This document shows positions 11,621-24,526 of a DNA stretch of 64,000 bases, piece by piece (the first letter of the stretch is position 1; each line of letters begins with the position of its first letter). The position numbers and the translations under genes are program-made. Source of the stretch: Stenocarpella maydis (Eukaryota > Ascomycota > Sordariomycetes > Diaporthales > Diaporthaceae); contig NQMI01000062.1 of the NCBI GenBank assembly GCA_002270565.1, positions 124,001 to 188,000 of the forward strand. Direction: 5' to 3'. The notes beneath the pieces were generated by a model that did no database searches, was not told the DNA's origin, and saw only the letters and a list, made by a program, of their open reading frames with translations.

Positions 11621-13673
11621 ATGGCGATCGATAGTTCTGGTCCGAGGAGTCCTTCTGCTGCCCGTTGCGAAGTGTCCACGGATAATGGTCACAGAATATC
11701 ACCACCAACAGCGGCCACAACAAAGCCATTGCACCCATATAATGATTCCAGCCTGCCGGCCGACGAGCGTGTCGCCGACCTCCTTTCCCGCATGACACTG
11801 GAGGAGAAGGCCGGACAGCTATTCCACAACATGATCCTGCCGGGACCAGACGGCACCCTCGCAGAGGCCAACCCGGCAAGCGGGTTCCCGCCGACGCGGG
11901 AGCTGCTTGAGGACAGGAAGATGACACACTTCAACTTGCTCGGCGCCATCTTGGACCCGCGGCTCGTGGCGCGATGGCACAACAACCTGCAGCAGCACGT
12001 GCTGGACCACACGCGACTCGGCATCCCCGTCACCCTCTCGTCGGACCCACGCAGCCACTTCCTCGGCAACATTGGCACGGGCGCCGAGGCCGGCGCGCTC
12101 AGCCAGTGGCCCGAGACGTTCGGCTTTGCGGCGCTGCGCAGCCCCGGGCTCGCGCGCAGGTTCGCGGATGTCGTCCGGCAGGAGTACATCGCAGTCGGCC
12201 TGCGCGTCGCGTTGCACCCGCAGGCTGACCTGGCCACTGAGTACCGGTGGGCACGGGTGCACTCGACGTTTGGGGAAGACGCTGGTGTGGCTTCCGATTT
12301 GGTGGCTGCGTGCGTAGAAGGTCTTCAGGGGCGGTTTTCTAGGGCCGGAGACGTTGGTCTGGACAGCGTGTCGACCACGACCAAGCATTTCCCTGGGGCT
12401 GGGCCTGAGCTGGATGGGGAGGACTCGCACTTTACTTACGGCAAAGAGCAGGTTTATCCTGGTAAAAACTTTGAGTATCATCTTGAGCCATTCAGGAAAG
12501 CAATCCAGGCTGGGACCAGGCAGATCATGGTACGTTGCGTGACTTGGCGGAGTTTGCTTGAGCTCCTGACCTGCTGCCGCGAAGTACTCCGAAGCTGATT
12601 CTGTAACGTAAAACTAGCCCTCGTATGCGATGCCAGTCGGGACACCGTACGAGCAAGTAGGCTTTGCCTTCAACAAGGGTATCATAACAGGCCTCTTACG
12701 GGAAGAGCTTGGTTTCGAGGGCATCGTTCTCACAGACTGGGGACTCATCACAGACGCCGTCATAATGGGCCAAGACATGCCAGCGCGGGCGTGGGGCTGC
12801 GAGCACCTCTCGGCGTTGGAGCGCACGGTTAAGATACTAGAGGCAGGGTGCGACCAGTTCGGCGGCGAGTCGGTGCCAGAGCTGGTGGTGCAGGCGGTTG
12901 AGCAAGGGCTCGTCTCGGAGGCGCGCATTGACGAGTCGGTCCGGCGAGTGCTCAGGGAGAAGTTCGTGCTAGGCTTATTCGACAGCAGGCGGTTTGTGGA
13001 CGTGGAGGCCGCCGGAAGGATCGCGGGCAAGGCCGAGTTCAGGGCGCAGGCTGAGTCTGCGCAGCGGGAGGCGTTTACAATACTCACGAACCATGGGGCG
13101 GTGTTACCGCACTCTGCGCCCCGACAGACCACGAGGTTCTACGTGGAAGGATTTGAGGCCGAGGCCGCCCGCCGGAGGGGTCTGAGGCTCGTTGATAGGC
13201 CTGCCGAGGCGGACGTGGCGCTCGTGCGGCTGAGAGCTCCGCACCAAGCAAGACCAGGAGGGTTTGAGTCGCTGTTCCAGTCCGGCTCGCTCGAGTTCCC
13301 GAGGGAAGAAACGGAACGCATCTCGGAGGTAATAAGGACTGTGCCTAGGTCGATCGTGGATGTCTACCTGGACCGGCCAGCTGTTTTGACTCCCATCGTT
13401 GAGGCTCAAGACGCAGCCAGGCTGAGCTGCAGTGCTCGGTCGGGTGGCACCACTGGTGCCTGGAGAGGTAGTGCGCTCATGGCGAATTACGGGAGCAACA
13501 CGGAAGCGTTCCTCGATGTGTGCTTGGGGGTTGGGAAGTCGACGCCGCGGGGAAGGTTGCCATTTGACCTGCCGCGGTCGATGAAGGCCGTGAGCGAGAG
13601 CCGGGAGGACGTGCCCTTTGATACCAAAGACCCTCTCTTCCGGTTCGGACACGGTCTCGAATACTTGAACTGA
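11621..13673 (+). CDS. Glycoside hydrolase family 3, probable beta-glucosidase-type, no signal peptide
   Basis: Two exons, 11621-12529 and 12618-13673, give 654 residues. The intron (GTACGT...ACTAG) rejoins a conserved stretch as QIM/PSYAMPVGT, close to the QIMPYYGMPVGT pattern of relatives. Family 3 hallmarks in order: LTLEEKAGQLF-type start at about residue 59, GLRVALHPQADLATE and STFGED near 195-225, KHFPGAGP near 255, and LTDWG near 343, where the Asp is the expected nucleophile. The C-terminal half is the smaller sandwich-type domain ending in RFGHGLEYLN. Family knowledge points to exo-acting hydrolysis of beta-glucosides; the exact sugar is unknown. There is no secretion signal, so it should be intracellular unless an upstream exon was missed. 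The sequence style resembles bacterial GH3 enzymes. A stretch of about 20 residues near 560-580 (after IVEAQDAA) looks like an insertion relative to relatives. Confidence 0.88.
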
Positions 13674-14647
13674 GATGGGCGGGTGTGTAGCAGGCAAGGA
13701 GGCTGTCATGGCAGCCTGAGAAATGTCATGTGCTGCCGCTGCCGCTGGTTGCCTGGTGCTGCAAGTCTTTGGAGTGTTGGTTGGCAGCGAGTAAATAAAA
13801 CCTGGAAAAAAAAGGGGTCAGGTACACTAGAGAGACGATGTCGAACCAGGGTTAGGGCCAAGGAAAGCTCTCTGTCTTGGTGTGGGTTTGGACCCCCCCC
13901 CCCCACGTTAGTGGACTGCGGCTGGTTTACTGTGGGGAATCATCGGTCCCAGGAGATCCTCCGTCTCAAAACAGCCCCTCAGAATAGCCCCCCCCTGAGG
14001 ACCCTGAATTTTTTTTGAAGGGCAGGCCGCATGAGGCTCAGCTCTGGGTGCCGTTGACGTCTTGATAACCTTTAGTTGATGCAAGAATCCGACAAGCTCA
14101 AGATGTCAAAGGGGAGACGACAACCGATTTGTATGTTTTTTTTTGTCACCCAAATCAACATGCCGACGGAGAGACACTGCCAGCAAATCGTAGAGGTGCA
14201 GGTCTGCACGTCATCAGTGGAACAAGTGCCCCGTTTGAAACGCGACGGTTGGCAGAGCAAGAGGCAAGTAGATCTGCCTGCCTGCCTAGTTTACAAGCGT
14301 AAGCAATGAGCCCAAGTAACCTGGAGGTTTGGGCGCGGGCGCAGGGTGCAGAAGCAAAAAGCACAGGCAAAAACGCCTGCGAAACAAGCTGCAACTTCTG
14401 CGGCGAGTCAAGCCAGTCAACATCCAAAGTGCTGCACAAGCTACGTAGTCCAGGAGCTTGACCTGTCAGCCTGTGTGTCCTCGACTCTCTCCTCCCTCCC
14501 CAATCAACCACATTCAACCTCCTCCTCGCTGAATTCCCATCTTCTCACCACGATCCCATCTCCTCACCACATTCCCCTTTCTCCCTCCCCTGCAAACAGT
14601 CGACCCTCAGCAACCCCTACACCGCTGACACATACACGCCGTGCAAC
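13674..14647. other. Intergenic spacer with CT-rich helicase promoter
   Basis: No gene seen. The last 200 bases before the helicase ATG are strongly pyrimidine-rich (CTCTCTCCTCCCTCCCC near 14486), typical of promoters and leaders of constitutively expressed filamentous fungal genes. A poly-C run lies near 13892. Confidence 0.5.
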
Positions 14648-17600
14648 ATGGCGTCGTCGATTGGTGACCAGGTCGGCCCTCTTGGGCCAGACACCTGGTA
14701 CAGATCGCTGCATCCCCTCTCCGTCGATCTTGTCGGTGACTTTGCAGGCAAGGAGCTGTTCGCCATCCATGGGGACGCCCTGATGCTCTACTGCATCAGC
14801 AAGGCAAGGGTCGACCTTGACAGTAAGTTTCCAGCCCCTCTGCCCTCCTCGCCTGTCTGTCGCCCACCCGCTTACCCGTGCCCATCCAGGTGGTTTCCAG
14901 CTCCTGCACGCCATCCATGCTGTCGAGACCTTCCTCCAGAAGCTGCGGGACCGTGGCTTGAACTTCCACGTCATCTGGTTCCGTGACCATGACGCCCTGT
15001 GTTTACCACGCGACGCCGCTGATGTGCTGTCACAAAAGTACCTCTTGATACGGGCAGTTCTCATTCGCCATCTCAACCGGCACCAGTCGCCCCAGGATGC
15101 TGTCGCCCCTGAGACCGCCGAGACAGTGTCCTTTGATTTTGAGAGCCTCGACAGCCCATCCTTTGAACACTATCTCGCCAATAACGCCATCCACTGCTTC
15201 ATGTGCCTGGATGCTCCCGTATTCGGGGCATGCTCCCCTACCTCGGAAGAGGCCTACATGAGCATTGCTCATCATTTTGCCGCAAGGGGTTTCTGCCTCA
15301 CCTTCATCGATAGCGTCGAATTTTCGAGCTCAAGAGTCCGTGCCTCGGTCGTGTCGCCGTTGCCAAATCTGCAACGTGTGACGCCCGCCCTGCCCCGGTC
15401 CCCTGCAGGAATCAGCGAGCTCGCCATCGCTCCCTCAGATGCAGACCAAGGAGCCACAGGAACGTGGTCACCATGGGCAGACAATCAGCCGATATCCCTC
15501 CGAGAGGCTGTCTCGTTACATGCACTCGCCAACATGGCCAAGGCGCATAAAGACGACTCGGCCAAAATATCAGCCTTTTCTTCGGCCTTCACTGTTCATC
15601 TGGTTCTGCTGCGATACTTGCCACTCTCTCAGCGATCTTTTGGTGCCGTCCAAGATCGAGGTGAGACTGATACGCAGGCCTTCCTGGCAGAATTTTCCAG
15701 CACAAGCACAGCCTTGCTCGACCAATTCCCACCTAGCCTCCGCTGGGACCTCTTTGACCTTGTGGATGGTAGGCTCCTGGACTACGTCCTGAGCCACAAG
15801 CCACGACTTCCTGAGCCCCTGGTCACAGCAGTGCGTGCATTTGCAAGCAAGATTGAGGAGCTGGCGAGTGTCAGCATAGCTGTCTCACTGCCCACTCAGG
15901 ACACATCCCGGGCTGCTCTGCACGGAAATGTGCAGAACAGTGAAGGCAGAATCAAGGACCATGGTGTACTGCCCTTCAGCCAGCCTGCGCTTAATGACTA
16001 CTTGCAGGACATCCATGTTGTCCCCACGGATAGTCCTGAAACCGAAACTCTCCCCAAGATCTTCAGAGAGCTGACACACTGGCACAATGCCCGTGTCTCG
16101 GTTGTCAGCAAGCGCCTTCCGGCCGCCAAAAACTGGCGCGAGATGAGGGCTGACCAGAAGATGATGGCTAGCACAATCGCATACTCGGCAAGTCTGACAA
16201 ATGCTTCTGGTAAGCGCATCGAGCCTGAAGTCATCATTGGAGGCATCAATCGGGACCAGGGCTCCGCTACCAAGAAAGAGGCCAAGAGAGAAGCCAGGAA
16301 GGAAGAAGAGAGCAAGCCGACAAAACAAGCCCCTCAGAAAGGCGGGAAGAAGCCCAAGCCGAAGAGTGGCAAAGAACTAGCGAGGGAAGCAAGTCAGGCC
16401 TTGCAGGAGAAGAAAGCTTCGTCCAAGACAAACGACAGGCTGGTCTGGTGGGAGCAACAGTGCAAACAACTATCGCAAGAGAAGGACTTGGTCAGGAGAT
16501 ATCTCAAGACCATCAAGTATCTCAATTCTTTGTCTGGGGATCTCGCATCATCGATTGGCGCAGAAGTCTCCTTGTATGCTTGCAACGTCCTCGCTGCCAT
16601 TCTCGCCCAGGAAGGCGATGCCCCTCAGACGAGACAGAGCTTGACCGCCTTGATTTGGTCCATTGTCCGAAGTATCAACAACTCCGGCCTCAGCGAGCCG
16701 ACTGCCAAGATGCTCAACATCCTTGCCTCATCACTACAGGTCCCCGCAGAGTTCACCACTGACGCGTCTTCGCCAGCTAGTCGAAAGCTCCCGTTCTCGT
16801 GCGTCTTTGATGCCAAGACTGGGGTGCCGAATCTGGCATCTGTTGACCTCGACTTCCAGTTACAACATTGCGGGCCGTTCCTCGAGCGGAGCTTCGACCC
16901 CGCGCCCGACCCTCGTGTGCCCTTCAACCCAGACGGCTGGCAGCGAAACGTGCTCAATGCTATCGACGCGGACAAGAGCCTCTTCGTTGTAGCCCCAACT
17001 TCGGCCGGTAAAACCTTCATCTCTTTCTACGCCATGAGGAAGGTCCTCAAGGAAAGCGATGACGGTGTCCTGGTATACGTAGCCCCAACAAAGGCTCTTG
17101 TCAACCAGATTGCTGCCGAGATCCAGGCGCGATTCACCAAATCCTACAAGCACGATGGAAGGTCAGTATGGTCGATCCACACTCGCGACTACAGGGTGAA
17201 CAATCCAGCTGGGTGCCAGGTCCTGGTCACGGTTCCACATATCTTGCAGATCATGCTGATGGCCCCGTCCAACGCCGAGAACGAGAACTCATGGTCACGC
17301 CGGATCAAGCGAATCATCTTTGACGAGGTTCACTGCATTGGACAAGCGGATGATGGTGTCATCTGGGAACAGTTGCTCCTCTTGGCGCCGTGTCCCATCA
17401 TTGCGTTGTCGGCCACAGTCGGCAACCCCCTGGAGTTCAGGCAGTGGCTCGAAAGCGCAGCCAAGGCCAAAGGGCTCGGGTTCGAGACCATCGTGCACCA
17501 GACACGATACTCTGATCTACGCAAGTTTTTGTGGCAACCGTCCAAGCAGTACACTCTGGACTTTTTGGATGCTGTCGAGAGGCTTCCTGTCCCTGGGCTG

Positions 17601-20078
17601 GATGATAGCACCTCAAAGTCCGCAAACTTTTTCCCAATCCATCCGGTCGCTACGCTGGTAAACAGGAACCGCGAGACTCTCGATGACCTCAGCCTGGAGC
17701 CGCGTGACTGTCTCTTGCTGTGGAGGAGCATGGCAAAGCACCAGAACGCCGAGTATCCCCTTGGCCCAGAACTGAACCCGAAAAACGTTTTCCCCAAGGT
17801 TGCGACGAAGCCTGATGTTGCCAAGTACGAGGCTCTGTTGAAAAAGACCTTACATTCCTGGATGTTAGATCGGAACTCGCCCTTTGAGGCTGTCCAAAAA
17901 GACTTGCGACCACAATGCCACGTCACCGCATCATCGCGCCAGCAACTCGAAGATTCCGCCCTTCCCCTCCTGACAGATCTTCGCTCACAGGGGGCTTTGC
18001 CAGCTATCCTGTTCAACTACGACCGGCAAGCCTGTGAGGAGATCGCATTCCGCATTCTGTCTGACCTCGAAACGGCGGAGAAAGAATGGAAGTCGAAAGA
18101 TGCGGGGTGGAAGAAGAAGGTCGCCAAGTGGGAGCAGTACAAGAAGGATCAGGCGAAGGCCGATGCGCTCAGGCAGAAGACAACCAAAGCAAAAGCCAAG
18201 GGCAAGCGGGACGAAGACGATATTGGAGATGCGAGAATGGACGATGACCCCAGTACAATGGCGGGTTTCGACCCAGAAGCTCCCCTCGAGCGCTTTTCCC
18301 TCGGTGACGAGACTAAACTCACACGGTCTGAGCTGGAGTGGGAGATCTGGTCCTTGCGCTGGAAGAACATCAACCCGGACATTTTGAACGCGCTCCGCCG
18401 TGGAATCGGTATTCATCATGCCGGTATGAACCGAAAGTACAGACAGATAGTTGAGGTGCTCTTCCGCAAGGGCTTCCTTACTGTCGTCGTTGCCACTGGC
18501 ACCCTGGCCCTTGGTCTCAACATGCCGTGTAAGACGGTGGTCTTCTTTGGAGACTCAGTGTTCTTGACCGCACTCAACTACCATCAGGCTGCAGGCCGTG
18601 CAGGTCGAAGAGGATTTGACTTGCTCGGAAATGTGGTCTTCGTCGGTATGCCCCAAGAACGGGTATACGAGATCATGTCCTCTAGACTGCCGGATCTAAG
18701 AGGACACTTCCCATTATCGACCTCTCTGGTGCTGCGGACGCTCAGCCTACTCCACCATACCAAAAACTCGGACTTTTCTGTCCGCGCGATACAATCACTC
18801 TTGTCGCAGACCCGACTGTACCTGGGTGGGCCTTCTGGTCAGCTTGCCATAAAGCACCATCTACGGTTCTCCATCGAGTATCTTCGAAGACAGCACCTCC
18901 TTTCTGCAGATGGTGCTCCGCTAAACTTTGCCGGCCTCGTGGGCCACCTCTACTTTACAGAAAACTCGGTGTTTGCCTTCCACTCACTTCTGAAGGAAGG
19001 CTACTTCCACAAGCTATGTGAGAAGTTCCGCACTGCATCCGAAGCAACGCTGCTAGAAATTGTGCTTGTACTGTCACACATCTTTGGGCGCATATCGACC
19101 AATACTTTCAAAAAGGATTGGACGGCAGCGGTTACCAGATCTGACTCCGTGGTCTTCCTTCCGCCTCTACCAGAGGAGGCCCTGCAGACCCTGAAAGAGC
19201 ATAACCAGGAAACACTCGACATATTCAAGACCTACGTCAGCAGTTTTGTCCACCAACATCTGGATGATAAACCGGACATGAATTTGCCTTTCACCAAGGC
19301 TGAGGCTGGCGCGTCGAAGACTAACCTGAGCGAAGCTGGCCTGGATGGTATTTTGGGCGAGGGCTGCAACCCGCCGACAAAAATCCGCTCACCTTTCCAC
19401 GCCCTCTCCGGATTCAGTGACGACTCTTTCGGATCTATCCACGAGCTCTGCAACACGGTCCGCAGCGACGTCTTTCTCGAGGAGTCGGCGATTCCGTTCA
19501 TTCCTCTGTACCCCGATGACACCAACGGCGTGCCCTGGAACGCCTACCTCTACGATTTCTTCAAGCACGGAGACATGGAGGCCCTGGTCCGGGACAACCA
19601 CATCAAGAAGGGCGACGTCTGGTTCCTGCTCAAGGACTTCTCCCTGGTGCTGGCGACAATTGTCACCAGCCTGACCAACTTCCTGGACCTTGACGCCGGA
19701 GCTGACTCGGACCTGGCCATGATGGACGTTCAGGACGCCGAGGACGCGGCCCGCGAGACGTCCGACGCCCTGGAGCCCGACGACGGCACCGCTGGTATGA
19801 CGCACGGCGCACTTCGGGTGCAGGAGCAGGAGGAAGCCGCGAAGCAAGCTGAGGCGGCAGCAGCAGCTGCTGCCCCGAAGAAGACCAAGAAGCCCAAGGT
19901 GATCGACTCGTGGGACGACGACGAGAGCGAAGACGAGGAGGTGGCTGCAGCGGCCGCCGCCAGTGCTGCGGGCCCCGCGTGGGAGGGCGACGGCGAGAAG
20001 AACCTGGCGCAGGTGCTTCGGATGTTCAAGATGGTGCAGCAGCAGTTTGACGAGAAGTTCAGGAAGCAGTGGGCTTAG
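14648..20078 (+). CDS. DDX60-like Ski2-family DExH helicase
   Basis: Two exons, 14648-14822 and 14890-20078, give 1787 residues; the 67-base intron (GTAAGT...TCCAG) splits the codon in VDL-D-S-GFQLL. An N-terminal domain of about 400 residues (HAVETFLQKL, HVIWFRDHDAL) resembles the PIN-like region of DDX60 proteins. The helicase core follows: APTSAGKT (Walker A) near residue 760, FDEVHCIG (DEVH box) near 869, LSATVGNP (motif III), GIGIHHAGM, then the Q-x-x-GRAGRRG motif near 1291. A lysine-rich linker (460-530), a charged spacer between the two RecA lobes, and a C-terminal Ala/Glu-rich acidic tail are present. Ski2-like helicases unwind RNA; human DDX60 is an interferon-induced antiviral factor. 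In fungi the role is unsettled, so RNA surveillance or antiviral defence is inference. The gene looks intact. Confidence 0.93.
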
Positions 20079-20582
20079 GTGTGGTGTTTCTTTTGGGGAC
20101 TACGTTGTTGGACGGTGACATTTTGCATGCCACTTACTTGGTTGGGATTGGTAATACCACTTCTCTCCGCTAGTGAAGGTGTGGTTTGATGTACTGTCTC
20201 TAGATGGCACTCTTGGCTAGAACGGATTGAGATGGGCGATTGTCTACATCATAGATCAAGATAGTGTAGATGATAGAGGGTAGAGAGGTCTTGCATGAAA
20301 TTTCACGTGTCATGAACCAAAGTTTCTTTGGGCCTCCGCTGCCAGAACCCGTTTCAGCGAATCCCGATGGAGCCAAGTATAAGTGGCATCTTGTTGTGGC
20401 CCACATCCCCGTGGATTCAAAGCTCGTCGTGGTCCCCGCTAATAATCGGCTCCCGGGCGCCCACCCCGTACATTCTCCCGACTGGATTAGAATCCAATAG
20501 CTTGCAGGCGCTGGGTGATACCAAAATCAGTACTAACACAGAGCCTCTCTCTCGGGGGGGCGCTGTTCCCGTACTGACGAAC
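20079..20582. other. Intergenic spacer between convergent genes
   Basis: Holds the 3' ends of the helicase gene and of the Hsp70-like pseudogene. A possible donor (GTAAGT) follows the apparent end of the Hsp70 lid at about 20590 on the minus strand, so a further short 3' exon of that gene may lie here; it could not be defined. Confidence 0.4.
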
Positions 20583-21548
20583 TTACATATCCCACAACAC
20601 CGACCTTCGGCGGTTGAGCTCTGTGACCGAGGCCGTGTCGGCCTTGTTGGCGAGCCACTCCCTCGTCTCCTGGATTATTTCCCGCGCTTCCCTGGGGGAT
20701 TCATCTGTTATTTCCAGGTCCGTCACCTTTATTTCTTTATTTCTTTTTCTTTTTTTTTTGGAATGGCTACAGTACTCACCTCCCCGCGGCATCATTGGTT
20801 CCAGGCGCGTCTATCACGTCGCCCCTGTCGAGGAGACGACTCACGACCCCGACGAGACGCTCAAACTTTGCCTCGCTTACGGGCTCCCATAGTTCGGGAT
20901 CGTAGTCCTGCGTCCTGGGGCTTTTGTGAGCAAGACACCCCCGTATGCTGGCCCGCTGATACCCGGGGAATTGTTCAAAAAGGTCATACTCTGATTCGGA
21001 TATGTGAAGCTGCAGTTCCTCGTACGAGGACCCGGTCCACGCCGAGGTGTTCTCATGTAGGTTCTGTCAGCGAAGGGCCGGGGGGTAGGGACTGGCGCTG
21101 CTCTTACGAATACAACTGATGCTTGGTTGTCCGTGCCTGTACCTTTGTCAGCCACACCCCACTGCCTGTCGGTGTCTTTTATTTTGGTCCTTTTTTCTCT
21201 GTGAGAATCTTACCGAGACAGCGAACGGAAACTTTGAGGATATGATCTGTCTGGTAGACGTCAACACGCATTTACTACCAATCATCAGGGTAATACATTC
21301 TTTGAGAGTGTTTGGGTGGGGGGGCGGGGGGAGGTCTCACATGAAGGTCAAAGGATACCTGGATAATTGGGACATTCCGGGGTGCGCGAGGAATTCCTCG
21401 TAGTTCAATTACTCCCATCAATGTATTATCCCTGGCAATCATACGGTCGCCCTCGAAAACACGAATGATGATTGAGTCCTGGTCATCGAAGACACTCGTC
21501 AGATTTTGGACCTTGCGGACGGGCACCGGCGTGCCGTGCCGGATGATC

Positions 21549-21557
21549 TTGCGCATG
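21549..21557 (+). repeat. Left 9-bp target-site duplication (TTGCGCATG)
   Basis: The 9-mer TTGCGCATG immediately precedes the left terminal inverted repeat and is repeated exactly after the right one. Nine bases is the hallmark duplication length of Mutator-like elements. Confidence 0.92.
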
Positions 21558-21602
21558 GAACGCGGAGATTCGCACCCATAAAAACGGAGGGTACACGGAT
21601 AC
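21558..21602 (+). repeat. Left terminal inverted repeat of the MULE
   Basis: Starts GAACGCGGAGATTCGCACCC and ends with TAC at 21602. It matches the reverse complement of 24527-24571 at 44 of 45 positions, with a single A/G difference at position 42. Confidence 0.93.
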
Positions 21603-21989
21603 GGCCCCCAGCGCTGGGCTGCAGCCAATCAGATCGCTTCGTTGGCCCCACTTTCAACCACACCTTACCACCCCTTCAGTGCTTTTTGCAGCTACAGCAC
21701 CCAACGCACTGTAATACCCCCATTACTACCAACTTGCAAATGATAACCCTTAATTAACGCTTTGCTGTAGCAATTGAATTCTCATTGGAATTAATCATTT
21801 TTGTATTAAAAAGAAGATCTGATTAATTAGATATTAAATTTTCAGCGTTATAATAATGGTGCAGCTACCTAATTATTTAGGTCTTAAGGCGCAGTAGCAA
21901 GCTAACTATTATAATTGGAATACTAACATTACTGCTGTGAATTATTATTAACCAGCACTTTCCAACCCTCCTACCTTCCTCAAACTTTT

Positions 21990-23990
21990 CCAGGGTGGAT
22001 ATAATACCTATAAGGACCTTAAGGCTGATTTAGATGAAGCTATAAAATCTGCTGGATTCCTAATGGTAATTAGAAGGTCTAAGCCTATATAGGTAGATTT
22101 AGAGTGCAACAGAGGTATACTGCAATCTTTGACTATAAAAGTCTTTAATGCTTCAATAATTAAAGTAAACTGTAGATGGCGAGCTATTGCCCATATAATG
22201 AGGGTATCATTAGGCAAGTACTAGTGATCCAGGAGGGCGTGCATACTTACTACGGCCCTTAGGAGGTACCTGAAGCCTAGTGAGGCTGGGTGAAGCTATT
22301 ATAAGATTATTACAACTTCCTCACTTGCACGGCTATAGATCCAGCCCTTGCAAAGCCTTAGAGACTTATAGCAGCTCTGTGCCGAGAGTACCCAGGTGTA
22401 CTGCTGGGGCTAAATACTATGAAGGACTGGCTGGCGGCCTATTGTAAGAAGCAGCAGGGCATCTACATACCTACCCAAGTAGCATTAGACTAGCTCAAGA
22501 AGGAGGGCTGCTAGCACTATTGGGCTACTGATGAGGAGGGAAGCATTACGGGTATCTTTTAGTGTGAGAAGTAGTAGCTAGCGTGGGTTTGAGAGCCATA
22601 CTTCACGTGCAATCTCTTGCTTAACTATACCTATTTAACTAATAATAAGAAGATGCCCTTCTTTTAAGGTATGGCAGTAACCTATATGAAGAGGATATTG
22701 CTATTATTCCAAGGGGTTATCAATAATAAGAGAGAATCTGGCTTCCGGTGGCTTCTTAAGCAGCTTTACGGTCTTCTCCATAAGTGCTAAATTGAGCCTC
22801 TAAGGCTCTTTATTACTAACTATGATAACGCTCTAATTAATGCCCTTAAGTATGAATTCCCCAGGGTATGCTATTAGCTGTATATCTTCTATATTAATAT
22901 GAATATTATCCTTAACATCAAGAAGAAGTGGTATAAGCCGGGAGCTATGGGGCCGGTGATGGGAGGCCTGGAGGCACTAGCACCAGGAGCTCTGGAGGAA
23001 AACACTACGGAGGTTGCTAAGGCTGAAGATCTTAATAAGGAGGATGAGGATCTTGCTTCCCTTATGGCGCTAGCAAGAGGGAAGGCTATAGTACCCTTAT
23101 GGGTGCCTAATAAGGTGCTATATACTTGAATAGCCCTCTTTAACCTCTTTAAGTTCATGGAGTACTCTATAGATTGCAAGATCTATAATATGGCTTAGTA
23201 ATAGCTTTAAGAGGTCTTTTTAGACCAGATAGCAATCATTTAGTACCTTAAGATATAGTATATTGATAAGGCTGAGGAGATTATTGCTAAATGGGCAGCC
23301 TATAAGATCTGCAAAACCCTTAACTTCAGCTTACATATAACCTCCTCTACTAAGCGAATGTACTGGAAGCTGAAAGTATACCTGGGCTATGGGATAGGGA
23401 ATCTTCTCTATCTGATGATAGCTGATTATGAGGCTATTGATGATATTGCTTGTGGCCTCCGTTAGGAGGAGGTGAAGTAGAAGATATTGTTACTTTAGAA
23501 GTTCAACGGCAAGAAGTGGCTTGGTTAGCTGCTATTGTAGGTCTTGAGGGCGGCGCTGGAGATACTCACGATTAAGCACCAGAAGGCGTTAAGGATGCTT
23601 CAAAAAGAAGCCTTATGGAGTCACTACAGACCTTCTGACTGTAGCTATACGGTCTACATATAGTACGGCGTGATCTATATAAACCGTATTACTGATAAAG
23701 AGGAGGCTTTGCTTCCTCTTGAGAAGAGCGATGTGTATGAAGACTACTACCTTAATTGTAACCTCTCCCTTAAGAACTCTCTTCTCGGCATATACTTGCT
23801 AAAGAAGGTTACCGCTATAAAGGGCAGACCTTGTGAGAATGCACTGTTTGCAGCTGATGAAGAGGGTCTCTTTGAGAGCCGTAGGAAGGCTGTAATGGGT
23901 AAAAAGATAACCTCCACCATAATAAGCCTTAGCAGTAGGGCTAGCAATAAGATGAGGGTGATAATGGCTTCAGTATAGTATGTGAATTCA
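21990..23990 (+). pseudogene. Degraded MULE transposase
   Basis: Conceptual translation across stops and frame changes gives a FAR1/MULE-type order. A DNA-binding-like start (YKDLKADLDEAIKSAGF, then LECNRG) near 22000-22120 is followed by a region with YPGVLLGLN, TYLTNNKKMPF and GMAVTYMK near 22390-22690, the place where MULE proteins have LLLDCTYKTNRFxMPLL. Next come FITNYDNALINALKYEFP near 22810-22860 (the DREALxNA block of the catalytic core) and NMNIILNIKKKW. A longer open patch at 23670-23978 carries the C-terminal part. Many glutamine and tryptophan positions now read TAG. It is clearly non-functional. Confidence 0.8.
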
Positions 23991-24526
23991 GCTTTCAAGT
24001 ATAATAATGTGACTCTCTAGTCCCTGGATGAAGAGGACGCTTGTAGCAGTAATGCCCAGCACGCTAGTATCCCTCAGAGCTAGCAGCTGGTAAGAAGGGT
24101 TACAAAGAAGGTAAAGCAGCATCCTTAGAAGTAAAGGCCGCTATTAAACATTACGAGATTGATTACGTAAACCTCAGCAGCAGGCACACCCTTAAGCATA
24201 AGGTTAGGGGCTAAGCGGTAGCATATGGCAGCTATCGGAAGTATCAACTAGTTGCCACGGGTAGATCTAACTATTAGGGACCTTGTTGGTAATGATAATG
24301 ATGATGATGAGGTAGAGGAGATTTAAGACGAGATTATGGTCCGTATAGACTAGATATATAGCAAAACACCATTAATTTAAGCAATTCCTACTGCAGCAAG
24401 TATAGCAATAGTGGCATTGCTAAAGCGATAATAAGGACTACCGGTAGTGACGGCAGCTAAGGTCAAAATAATGGTTTGCATACTAATTTGGGTGGTGCGC
24501 ATTATATGTGCACTGGGGGCCTATAT

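Noticed and set aside
20440..20520. tRNA-like arrangement near ATTAGAATCCAATAG
   Set aside because: No acceptor stem or D-arm could be paired on either strand.
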